DNA of 64,000 nucleotides from DASRBN01 sp035294305 (GTDB taxonomy: Bacteria; Chloroflexota; Ktedonobacteria; Ktedonobacterales; Ktedonobacteraceae), in NCBI GenBank assembly GCA_035294305.1, contig DATGLD010000011.1:1-64000 (forward strand). Direction: 5' to 3'. Under the pieces are notes generated by a model, which saw nothing but the letters and a program-made list of their open reading frames with translations, had not been told where the DNA came from and searched no databases. A program made the translations under genes and the position numbers. Positions 53,215-61,455 of this stretch are shown one piece after another. Numbering within the stretch: the first letter of the stretch is position 1; the number at the start of each line of letters is the position of its first letter.

Positions 53215-53688
53215 TTATGATTGTAACGCTAGTGCTGAAAATGGGCCTCTGCGTGCTGAGATCAGTTCTAAAAGCTGATGCAATCCCTGTCGCGCGCCCT
53301 TGCGCTGCTCGTCGCTGAGCGTCGCGTCAGATTCGAACTCATCTTCATCCAGGATCAGCGTCTTTCCGGTTGGATCAACCCAAACGTCAAGCAGGAGATC
53401 GATTTGTTTGATATATTCATCGCAAATGGATGCGGGTTCGGCGATATTGCAGTACCAGCCCTTGCGCTTGCCGTCAGCTCTGGCAATTTCGAAAATATTA
53501 AACCATCTATCAGTATAATAGTATTCAATAAAGCTATCACCAGGCTCGAATTGAGTATAGCCCAGGTCCTTCAGAGGCTGTTTCCAATACGCTTGAATGA
53601 TCACCCTATCGTCGAGACGCTCAATAACTTCGCCCGAATACTGAATTTTTGCTTCGCCATGCGGATTCTGTTTGATAACGGTAATCAT
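53215..53688 (-). CDS. DUF402-domain protein
   Basis: The 157-residue protein has the DUF402 pattern: EYYYTDRWFNIFEI, KGWYCNIAEPASI, LLLDVWVDPTGKTLILDEDEFE. DUF402 forms the core of bacterial FomD-like CDP-hydrolases and of RNA-linked phosphatases; metal ligands are the acidic residues of the DVWVDP and DEDEFE motifs, and they are present. Predicted metal-dependent nucleotide phosphohydrolase. It precedes the HEAT-like gene. Confidence 0.85.
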   Translation of the reverse strand: MITVIKQNPHGEAKIQYSGEVIERLDDRVIIQAYWKQPLKDLGYTQFEPGDSFIEYYYTDRWFNIFEIARADGKRKGWYCNIAEPASICDEYIKQIDLLLDVWVDPTGKTLILDEDEFESDATLSDEQRKGARQGLHQLLELISARRGPFSALALQS

Positions 53689-53983
53689 AAGCTACTGCCT
53701 GGATGTCGCTGGCACCTTTTATGATGGCTAACTCTCTCTGATAGTGTACATTATCCTCACCCGATATGCAAATGTTTTAATCAAGCTGGCGAGATAACGG
53801 GAGCTACTTGTGAGAAATCCAAAAGTCCTACGCTGACCGGTGTGAGATTTATCCATGTTCGGAGAGAATAGAAAGGCTTGAAAAGCTGGATGGAAACCCA
53901 TATATAGGTAAAATGAACGTAATTGATCGGGTATTTTTGCCTACCCCTTTTCAAGTTGTGCGGTTCTATGTTACACTGTCGTC

Positions 53984-54067
53984 GGAGGGATGGCAGAGTG
54001 GACTATTGCGGCTGTCTTGAAAACAGCTGGGTTAACCGCCCCGGGGGTTCGAATCCCTCTCCCTCCG
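53984..54067 (+). tRNA. tRNA-Ser (anticodon TGA)
   Basis: The acceptor GGAGGGA pairs with TCCCTCC. The anticodon stem is GCTGT/ACAGC with loop CTTGAAA (anticodon TGA). A long variable arm (class II) and the T-arm GGGGG-TTCGAAT-CCCTC follow. CCA is not encoded. Confidence 0.95.
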
Positions 54068-54392
54068 CCGGAGGCAATGGGGCCTCGCTCTCGGAGAAAA
54101 CCAAATCTGCGGTGTATCTTCAAGGAGCTTGAGGGGAAGAGGCTCCAACTGCATGTGATGTTGACACTGCCGTCAACTCGCGAATGATTTAACACCTGAA
54201 GGGATGGTCATACTCCTTTCATCTTATCTGGGCGCGCCCCCGGTTATTGTTGTGCCTGTGGTTAGATGAAAGAAGTAGCGACACGACAAAGCATTTCGTA
54301 GTCACTTTTTGTGCTGCGTTACCTGCAAGGGGTAAGGGAAGAGCGGGCAACACAACGGCGCAAAAGTAGTTTTAGACGGACGGTGATTTATT
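54068..54392. other. 325-bp spacer before the DUF4388 gene
   Basis: It shows no gene. It must hold the promoter of the DUF4388-activator pair. Confidence 0.35.
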
Positions 54393-55685
54393 GTGTCTCC
54401 TATAGGTTCGTTAGAAAAGGTAAGCCTGCCGGAAGTCTTGAGGCGAGTAGAATCTTACGGTAAAACGGGGCTTCTGAAAGTGCAACAGGGGCAGCAAGCA
54501 GTTGAACTCTATTTCCGGCGCGGGCAATTGATGTGCATCGGCCCCGTCCAGGCAAAAGTTACCCTGGGAGAACGTCTTCTACAAGATAATATTATTTCGC
54601 CGGAAGCGCTCCAGGAGGTGATGAGTGCAATCGAACTGTCGCACCCGAGTGAAACTCGTATAGCGCTAACCTTAATTGATCTTGGACACGTGAATCACGA
54701 AATCCTTCATACCTGGGCCGCAAACGAGGCTGCTAAAGTAATACGTATACTTCTCACATGGTCAGCGGGTGAAATTTATTTTGAGGATGAAGTACAGCCC
54801 GCTCCTGAGCGTCTCTTGATCTCGCTTTCGGTTAGCTCACTTCTGCCCGCTCCTGTTGCACAACCCGCGGGTGCCGGGGCTATTCCTACCTCAGGACAGG
54901 TAGTTGGCGCGGCTCCAACTTCAACGCATATTTCTCCGGCTCCTACGATCTTTGAAGCATCTCAATTTTTTACTGGATCTGATGTAACTTCGATGGTGCC
55001 CTCAGCTTCTTCCTGGCTGGATGTTCCCATCTCGGAACGCGATAGAAATACCGAAAGGCTGACACCTTCTAAAGGATCGCTTACGCCGCCCCGCCGCGTG
55101 AATGCGCCGGTTCCGCAAGGGTATTTCAATACTGCATTCATGCAAGCTCAGATGGTGCTTGTGCCAACAGACCTTGCGGGCCAGCGAGAACGCAATCCGC
55201 AAGTCGCGCTTACACCGGATCAATGGCGGATTTTTACACGCGCTGATGGTCAAACGTCTCTGCAAACGATCTGCATGCTATTCAGCATGACACGCGACCA
55301 GGTTTGTCAGATAGTTGCTCAATTGCTGGCCCTTGGGCTCGTAACGCTCGCTGTGCCTACATCGGGGCCATTAAACGAACTCTCTCCCATCTCAAGGGAC
55401 TTTATCAATGCCGGGCTTAGTAATGGGTATGTTGCCCCAGGCTATGCCGCTGCCTTGCCGTCACCGTGGGCAGCCGCGATCATGCCGGCGACAGAGAATG
55501 CCAGTCAACTTCCCCCGCCTGCACCCATCGAAACGGAATCGCAATGGGGTAATGGTGGCAATGGCGCGACTTTCCATATAGGAAATGGTTGGGTAGTTGC
55601 CTCCTTACCCTCTCAATCGTTGCAGACAAGTGGCCCCTTACCGTTGAGTCAACGAGTCTATGCGCAAGCAGGCAATCCGCGTTGA
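54393..55685 (+). CDS. DUF4388 (PATAN) domain protein
   Basis: The 430-residue protein starts at GTG. Residues 1 to about 130 form a DUF4388/PATAN domain (SLPEVLRRVESYGKTGLLKVQQGQQAVELYFRRGQLMCIG pattern). A Ser/Thr/Pro/Ala linker follows, then a second helical region (residues about 270-320, DQWRIFTRADGQTSLQTICM, winged-helix-like) and a low-complexity tail. PATAN domains occur in signalling proteins that interact with receiver domains and roadblock-type GTPase systems. The activator gene begins 47 bp later. Confidence 0.85.
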   Translation: MSPIGSLEKVSLPEVLRRVESYGKTGLLKVQQGQQAVELYFRRGQLMCIGPVQAKVTLGERLLQDNIISPEALQEVMSAIELSHPSETRIALTLIDLGHVNHEILHTWAANEAAKVIRILLTWSAGEIYFEDEVQPAPERLLISLSVSSLLPAPVAQPAGAGAIPTSGQVVGAAPTSTHISPAPTIFEASQFFTGSDVTSMVPSASSWLDVPISERDRNTERLTPSKGSLTPPRRVNAPVPQGYFNTAFMQAQMVLVPTDLAGQRERNPQVALTPDQWRIFTRADGQTSLQTICMLFSMTRDQVCQIVAQLLALGLVTLAVPTSGPLNELSPISRDFINAGLSNGYVAPGYAAALPSPWAAAIMPATENASQLPPPAPIETESQWGNGGNGATFHIGNGWVVASLPSQSLQTSGPLPLSQRVYAQAGNPR

Positions 55686-55732
55686 TTCCGGTCGAAGCGC
55701 CAGGTAAAAACTCTCAGTAAAGTTGGTGGAGC

Positions 55733-56767
55733 GTGAAAGGTCGAAGTGCATCATCCTATCATATGCCTGTTGAGAGCCAGGTGGCAGAGGATCCAATTAC
55801 CCAGGTGGGTATGGTAATTGGCAAAAGTAAGGCTATGCATGAAATCGCCATGCAGGTACGCCAGGTAGCGGCCTACCCTGATACTACCGTCCTGTTGCAG
55901 GGCGAAAGCGGCACTGGCAAAGACGTTATTGCCCATGCTATTCATGCCTTGAGCCGCCGGGCTATGTATCAATTTGTGGATATCAATTGCGCCGCCATTC
56001 CTGATACATTGCTCGAGACAGAACTTTTTGGTGTCGAGGCGGGAGCTTTCACTGACGCCAAGGTTTCCCGGGAAGGGCATTTGTTGCGAGCCGATGGGGG
56101 CACGCTCTTTCTTGATGAGATAGGGTCGATGCCGCTCAACTTGCAGGCCAAGCTCCTGCGTTTTCTGGAAACGCGCAGTTTCCGGCGCGTCGGCGGCACG
56201 CGAGAGATACACGTCAATATTCGCATCATCTCAGCTACGAATGTCGATCTGCTGACAGCTGTGGCTCACCGTGTTTTTCGTGAAGACCTGTTCTACCGGC
56301 TCCAGGTTATTACGTTGCAATTACCCCCTTTGCGGGAACGCCCGGAAGATATTGAGGCGCTCGTCGCGCACTTCTTGCAATTATACTCCCTCGCAGGTAT
56401 GGAGCCATTGCGCATCAGCCCGGAAGCGATGGAACTCTTACTGCGCTATCGCTGGCCTGGCAATGTGCGCGAATTGCGCAGTGTTATTCAGCGCGGTCAG
56501 ATCTTATGCGCGGGCAATATAATTCGCCCGGAGGACCTGCCTGAGCAGATTCGCAGGGGCGAGAGTTCCGGTACCCAGCTTCTTTCGGAGATCGAGCAGG
56601 CTATTCATCTTCCATCTGAGGGCATGAATCTGCCAGCTTTCCTGGCCGGCATCGAGCAAAAACTGTTGCACGAAGCATTGGAGCGCTGCAATGGCAACCA
56701 GGTGCGGGCCGCGGCTCTGCTTGGCCTCTCACGCGACAAATTGCGCTATCGCCTGGCGCGGCAGTGA
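55733..56767 (+). CDS. Sigma-54-type enhancer-binding AAA+ regulator lacking a sensor domain
   Basis: The 344-residue protein starts at GTG 55733. Residues 24-265 form the AAA+ core with Walker A GESGTGKD (57-64), the loop GAFTDA (104-109) instead of GAFTGA, Walker B GGTLFLDEIG and the RPEDIEALVAHFL sensor region. A short Fis-type HTH ends it (NQVRAAALLGLSRDKLRYRL). No receiver, GAF or PAS domain precedes the core. The altered loop is the part that touches sigma-54 in known activators. It may be driven by its DUF4388 neighbour. It abuts moeA tail to tail. Confidence 0.9.
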   Translation: MKGRSASSYHMPVESQVAEDPITQVGMVIGKSKAMHEIAMQVRQVAAYPDTTVLLQGESGTGKDVIAHAIHALSRRAMYQFVDINCAAIPDTLLETELFGVEAGAFTDAKVSREGHLLRADGGTLFLDEIGSMPLNLQAKLLRFLETRSFRRVGGTREIHVNIRIISATNVDLLTAVAHRVFREDLFYRLQVITLQLPPLRERPEDIEALVAHFLQLYSLAGMEPLRISPEAMELLLRYRWPGNVRELRSVIQRGQILCAGNIIRPEDLPEQIRRGESSGTQLLSEIEQAIHLPSEGMNLPAFLAGIEQKLLHEALERCNGNQVRAAALLGLSRDKLRYRLARQ

Positions 56768-57988
56768 TTATTCTTCGGGCCAGTCCAGCATGATGGCCTG
56801 TGCTGTTTCTCCTGGGCGGAGTTCGACGCCGCCCTCCGGCACGATGACGAGCGCATTAGCATTCAGTAGGGAAGTCGTGATATTCGATCCCTGATTACCG
56901 GTTGTGCGCGCTACGAAATGACCATCACGCCTCTCGACATGAGCGCGCACATAGTGACGACGCATCGCGCGCTCTCCCACCCCATCTTCAACTACCACCT
57001 CAATCTGAGGATGGAGCAAGCGTGTATGGCCCAGCATCTTGCGGATCACCGGTCGCCCCAACAATTCAAAGGTCACTGCTGCCGAGACCGGATTGCCGGG
57101 TAAACCTAATAAAGGCACCGTCCCAATGTAGCCAAAAGCGACGGGTTTGCCGGGACGCATATTGATACGCCAGAAGTTGATCTCTCCCTGTTCCGCCATA
57201 ATATTCTTCACCAGGTCGAAATCTCCCACTGATACACCGCCGGAGGTAATGATGAGATCATTCGTCATGGCCTCGGAAAACTTCTCGCGCAGGCTCTCCA
57301 CCGTGTCGCGCGCTATCCCCAGGCGATGCGCCTCCGCGCCTGCTTTGCGCACGGCTGCTTCGAGCAGGTAGCTGTTGCTATTGCGAATCTTGCCGGGCTG
57401 CAGTGGCTCGTTCACGTCGATGATTTCATCGCCTGTTCCCAGGATGGCAACACGAGGTCGCCGGATTACCGGCACCATCGCCCAGCCGAGTGTCGCCAGC
57501 ACGCCAATTTCCCAGGGGCCAATCCCGGCGCCACGTTCCAGCACTTTCTGGCCGCGCCGCATATCCTCGCCGGCAGGCCGGATGTTGTTTCCTGGCGCCA
57601 CCTCTTGCAGGATTTCCACCCATTCACTATCAGGGCCATCGGAGCGGGTCAGTTCCACCTGTATCACGCTATCGGCTCCCGGCGGTACCGGCGCGCCGGT
57701 CATGATACGCATGGCCGTACCTGGTTCGACCGGGTGATCCGCTACATAACCTGCAGCTACTTCGCCGGTTACACGCAGGCGTGGAGGTTGATCGCCCTGC
57801 TGGCGGCTATCCTGGCTGAGCAACGCAAACCCATCCATCGCGGAGTTGGCGAAAGGGGGCATATCTTCTTGCGCTACCACGTCTTCAGCCAGCACGAGGC
57901 CAAGAGATTCAGAGAGTGGCACAGTAGTCATTGGGAGTGACTTTATCTCGGCAAGTATACGTTCAAGAGCCTCTTCTACGCTAATCAT
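56768..57988 (-). CDS. moeA: Molybdopterin molybdotransferase MoeA
   Basis: The 406-residue protein has the MoeA domain order: N-terminal PPFANSAMDGFAL (catalytic Asp), a GTGDEI motif of the MogA-like central domain, GGVSVGDFDLVK and LPGNPVSA, and a C-terminal beta-barrel. It inserts molybdate into adenylated molybdopterin. GAGAGG precedes the ATG. No other moa/mog gene lies nearby. Confidence 0.95.
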   Translation of the reverse strand: MISVEEALERILAEIKSLPMTTVPLSESLGLVLAEDVVAQEDMPPFANSAMDGFALLSQDSRQQGDQPPRLRVTGEVAAGYVADHPVEPGTAMRIMTGAPVPPGADSVIQVELTRSDGPDSEWVEILQEVAPGNNIRPAGEDMRRGQKVLERGAGIGPWEIGVLATLGWAMVPVIRRPRVAILGTGDEIIDVNEPLQPGKIRNSNSYLLEAAVRKAGAEAHRLGIARDTVESLREKFSEAMTNDLIITSGGVSVGDFDLVKNIMAEQGEINFWRINMRPGKPVAFGYIGTVPLLGLPGNPVSAAVTFELLGRPVIRKMLGHTRLLHPQIEVVVEDGVGERAMRRHYVRAHVERRDGHFVARTTGNQGSNITTSLLNANALVIVPEGGVELRPGETAQAIMLDWPEE

Positions 57989-58098
57989 ATGGCGCCTCTC
58001 TTTGTGAGAACATTCTTACGAATACGCGATGACCTAAAATGTGGAAAAGCCTGGCATACCAAAAATAAGAGGGCATGCCAGGCTTTTCCAGAAAATAA

Positions 58099-58172
58099 TA
58101 CCTCGTACGGGAGTCGAACCCGTGATCTCCGCCTTGAAAGGGCGGCGTCCTTGGCCACTAGACGAACGAGGC
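58099..58172 (-). tRNA. tRNA-Glu (anticodon TTC)
   Basis: On the minus strand the acceptor GCCTCGT pairs with ACGAGGT (G-T at the first pair), the anticodon stem is CCGCC/GGCGG with loop CTTTCAA (anticodon TTC), and the T-arm is CGGG-TTCGACT-CCCG. CCA is not encoded. Confidence 0.94.
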
Positions 58173-58352
58173 TTACAGACCACACTGCATGGTGGCTTTG
58201 TATCGACATCTGGATTGTACCTGATTGCGGGTGCCTTGTCAAGCGAGATTCGGCATCTCGAAGAATAAGCCTGGAAAAAGGTACCCGGTATAGACGTGCT
58301 ATGATAAAATAGGACTCGCAAAATTGAGTTTGCAGAACAGGAAGATAGAATC

Positions 58353-59405
58353 ATGGCAAAACCCAAGCAAAAGGCGTCCTCGGCCTCGCAACGCCGCGAG
58401 CAGCAGAGGCAGCAACGCCAGCAGCGTGAGAATGTCAATCAAAAAAATCAGGCCCAGGTGCGTAGCAGGAGAAAGGTTCAACAGCGGTCGAATCGCTCCT
58501 CCTGGCTACTAATCGGTGGAGTACTGGTGCTCGTCGCGATCATTGTTGTGAGTTTCGTTGTCATCTCGCACCAGCCATCATCCAGCACTACGGCTACACC
58601 CACACCCGTCAGTTCGAGTGTTTTGAAAGCGGTCACCCAGGTTGATCCGAATGTGTCAAATACAGTAGGAACAGGTGGCGTGAAAGACCCCTTACAGGCA
58701 GTTAAAAATTCGCCTCCAACTCTGACCGGGCCAACTGGCAAACCGGAAATGCTCTACATGGGCGCGGAATATTGTCCATATTGCGCGGCGGAACGCTGGG
58801 CCATGGTGGTCGCGCTCAGTCGCTTCGGCACCTTTAGCCACCTGAATGAGACCACCTCTTCGAGTACGGATATCTATCCCGGCACTCCAACGTTTACGTT
58901 CTACCATTCTACTTACACCAGTTCGTATATTGATTTTGTGCCGGTAGAATTACAAGGCAATGTCGCGGACAGCAGCGGTAGTTATCCCACCCTGCAAACG
59001 CCCACGACCGAAGAGCAAAACCTCATGAATACCTATGATGCTCCGCCGTACATTGACGCCTCCAGTGCTGGCAGTATCCCGTTCATCGATATTGCGAACA
59101 AATATGTGCAGATAGGTCTGGGCCAGGGCTATTCAGCGCAGGACCTTGCCGGACTTCAGTGGCAGGATATCGCCAACGATCTGTCGGATGCAAGTTCGCC
59201 CGTGGCCCAGCACATCATCGGCTCGGCTAACTACCTGACCGCAGCTTTATGTATCGTAACGCAACAGCAGCCGGGCAGCACCTGTAATTCGCAAGCGATA
59301 CACCAGATCGAGCTCAGCATTGCCTCGACCGCTTTCAATGCGGGTGGGTCGCAGGTAGCTGCGGTGGCAGAGCATACCGATGTGGATGTACGCCGGCTGA
59401 ATTAG
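58353..59405 (+). CDS. DUF929 thioredoxin-like membrane-anchored protein
   Basis: The 350 residues start with a very basic, Gln/Arg-rich cytoplasmic tail (about 45), one membrane helix (LLIGGVLVLVAIIVVSFVVI) and an external domain. That domain has the DUF929 signature YMGAEYCPYCAAERWAMVVALSRFG, with a CPYC redox motif. The family is thought to be thioredoxin-like. It could be a partner of the VKOR protein at 43.6 kb. The gene converges on the phosphatase gene with an 8-bp gap. Confidence 0.88.
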   Translation: MAKPKQKASSASQRREQQRQQRQQRENVNQKNQAQVRSRRKVQQRSNRSSWLLIGGVLVLVAIIVVSFVVISHQPSSSTTATPTPVSSSVLKAVTQVDPNVSNTVGTGGVKDPLQAVKNSPPTLTGPTGKPEMLYMGAEYCPYCAAERWAMVVALSRFGTFSHLNETTSSSTDIYPGTPTFTFYHSTYTSSYIDFVPVELQGNVADSSGSYPTLQTPTTEEQNLMNTYDAPPYIDASSAGSIPFIDIANKYVQIGLGQGYSAQDLAGLQWQDIANDLSDASSPVAQHIIGSANYLTAALCIVTQQQPGSTCNSQAIHQIELSIASTAFNAGGSQVAAVAEHTDVDVRRLN

Positions 59406-59413
59406 CGACATCT

Positions 59414-60268
59414 CTACTCTTCGTCGCCGGGCTGTTGCAAGGATTTCATCACCTCTGGCGTCTTGCCCTGGAGTGGATGGATCCAGGCCTTGATGCGCAG
59501 GTAGATGGTCATCAGCCCGGCGAACCACAGGCCGCCGTAGATGTAGCCGGCCATCACGTCACTCGGCCAGTGCGCCCCAAGATATACTCGTGATGGCCCA
59601 ATCAGGGCTATCAAAGTGGTGCAGACCGCAATGAGAGCATTGCGCAGTTTCCCCGAACGCCAGTTGGTTGCTAGTAGATAGATCATTAACCCGAAGAAGT
59701 TCGTGTAGTGCATGACATGGCCGCTTGGGAAACTCGGTTCATTGATCACGCGCACAACCGTCACCAGTTCTTTCGTTGGACGTGGGCGCTTGATGAGGCG
59801 TTTCACTATCGCATTGAGGATACCACTTGTGCTGGTAAGCAAAACGAAAATAGATTCCAATCGGAAGCGCAGCGCCCAGAAGATAGCAGCCACGCCAATG
59901 GTAATCGGTGTGAAGATTTTGGGGAAGCCGATCTCAGAAATTCCGAGCATGAAGTTGTAGAACCAGCGGTTCCGCTGCCTCTGCAACCTGTGCGTAATAA
60001 ATGTATCACCGGGAAAAAGTTGTGTGTAGCGCGCGATGAAGGAGAAGAGGATCGCGCCCGAAAGGATCCACAGGTAAAACGCCAGAAAGATGGTGCCGCG
60101 CGAAACAGCATGACGACCGGATACAGAACTCTGCGCGGCAAGGCGCTGTGCCTCAGATACTACCGGCACCACATTTTGCTCGACGATATTGGTAACGGGT
60201 GGTAACGGCGGCGTGGGAGACTGCCCCTGTGCAGGGGGCTGTTTCGTATTCTTTGTGTTTCCTGGCAT
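59414..60268 (-). CDS. PAP2-type membrane phosphatase
   Basis: The 284-residue protein has all three PAP2 motifs: K-x6-RP in KRLIKRPRP, PSGH in PSFPSGHVMHY, and SR-x5-H-x3-D in SRVYLGAHWPSD. About six helices follow a polar N-terminal tail. It dephosphorylates phosphatidic acid, PG-phosphate or undecaprenyl diphosphate outside the membrane. It lies 26 bp downstream of the lipid kinase gene, so the two form an operon for phospholipid or lipid-carrier metabolism. Confidence 0.93.
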   Translation of the reverse strand: MPGNTKNTKQPPAQGQSPTPPLPPVTNIVEQNVVPVVSEAQRLAAQSSVSGRHAVSRGTIFLAFYLWILSGAILFSFIARYTQLFPGDTFITHRLQRQRNRWFYNFMLGISEIGFPKIFTPITIGVAAIFWALRFRLESIFVLLTSTSGILNAIVKRLIKRPRPTKELVTVVRVINEPSFPSGHVMHYTNFFGLMIYLLATNWRSGKLRNALIAVCTTLIALIGPSRVYLGAHWPSDVMAGYIYGGLWFAGLMTIYLRIKAWIHPLQGKTPEVMKSLQQPGDEE

Positions 60269-60294
60269 CGATTAAACCTGGCCTTTCTATTACT

Positions 60295-61272
60295 CTAGCT
60301 GATTTTCCTGGTTCGCTTTACGATGGCGTTTTCAACTGATTGTTCGGCCCTATGCAGCCCGGGCGCATTCACCCCTGGCACTCTGATGCGCAATGCTTGT
60401 GGCAAAATCGTCACTACTGCCGGTGTATGACCGTGAAGCTCTCCATCGGCCTGAATCTCCATCGGGTATTCACTGGTAATACGTAAGGATTTCACGCGCC
60501 GGTACGCAATCTTGGGTGTATATAGTCGTTTGCCCTGACTAATAGAGAGCGCGTGTCGAATATATTCTCGCTTACTAAAATTTCTATATACGACTACATC
60601 GAGCAATCCATCATCCATCAAGACATGTGGCGCTATCTGCAGGTGCGCGCCATAAAATGGCGCGTTGCAAATCGTCACCTGTAACGCTTGATAAGACCGG
60701 CGGCGATGCTCGTCGAAGGAGAGGCTGATCGCGGCAGGATGGTACGTGAGCAGGGTAATCAAACCGCCGATAGCACCATGCAGCGTTGAAAGTAGCCCTG
60801 GCTGCTTGATCTCCTCGGCCAGAGGAAAAAGCTCCGCCTCTAGACCCACGCCGGCCACTTCGAGAAAGAACCGGTCATTGATCTTGCCAACATCTATAGC
60901 GTGTGTCTCACCTTTAGCAATCACAGCGCAAGCCGCCTCAATAGTCTGGGGAATATTCAGGCTGCGCGCCAGGTTATTCATCGTCCCAGCCGGAATAATG
61001 CCGAGTGCGGTCTGCGTTCCAATCAACCCTCTGGCAATCGCTTCAATCGTGCCGTCTCCTCCGGCGGCGATGACGATATCCACTCCCGCATTTGCGGCTC
61101 GCGTAGATAAGCCCTGGCCCGTATCTTCCGGCGTCGTATGAAACACTTCCGGCTCAATGCCATAGGCGCGTAATGTGGTGAGAATAGCCTCTTCGGTCTC
61201 TTCCGGCGTCATTTCCCGGGATGTGATCGTCGATAGGCCTGACGCCGGATTAATGATCAATACCGCTTGCAT
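60295..61272 (-). CDS. Diacylglycerol kinase-family lipid kinase
   Basis: The 325 residues show the DagK catalytic fold: VIAAGGDGTIEAIARGL with the GGDGT nucleotide motif, IIPAGTMNNLARSL, a VGLEAELF segment, and IAPHVLMDDGLLDVVVYRN near the C-terminus. Relatives phosphorylate diacylglycerol or sphingoid bases. It precedes the PAP2 phosphatase gene, so the pair could cycle a lipid between its phosphorylated and free form. Confidence 0.92.
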   Translation of the reverse strand: MQAVLIINPASGLSTITSREMTPEETEEAILTTLRAYGIEPEVFHTTPEDTGQGLSTRAANAGVDIVIAAGGDGTIEAIARGLIGTQTALGIIPAGTMNNLARSLNIPQTIEAACAVIAKGETHAIDVGKINDRFFLEVAGVGLEAELFPLAEEIKQPGLLSTLHGAIGGLITLLTYHPAAISLSFDEHRRRSYQALQVTICNAPFYGAHLQIAPHVLMDDGLLDVVVYRNFSKREYIRHALSISQGKRLYTPKIAYRRVKSLRITSEYPMEIQADGELHGHTPAVVTILPQALRIRVPGVNAPGLHRAEQSVENAIVKRTRKIS

Positions 61273-61455
61273 GCCTGCTCTATCTTTCGCCAGGTGGGCA
61301 TTTCATACACACACCCGCTGCTTACCCATTGCCTTCAATAAAATATGCTACAATAACTTGCGATAGGTTTATTTGCGTAAGGTGAACGCTGCCTCTAGAA
61401 GAGCATAGTCTCCCATAAGCAGATACGGGAAACTCGACAGGGAAGGATACATGCC

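Noticed and set aside
53990..54187. Short open frames across tRNA-Ser
   Set aside because: The tRNA structure explains this sequence.
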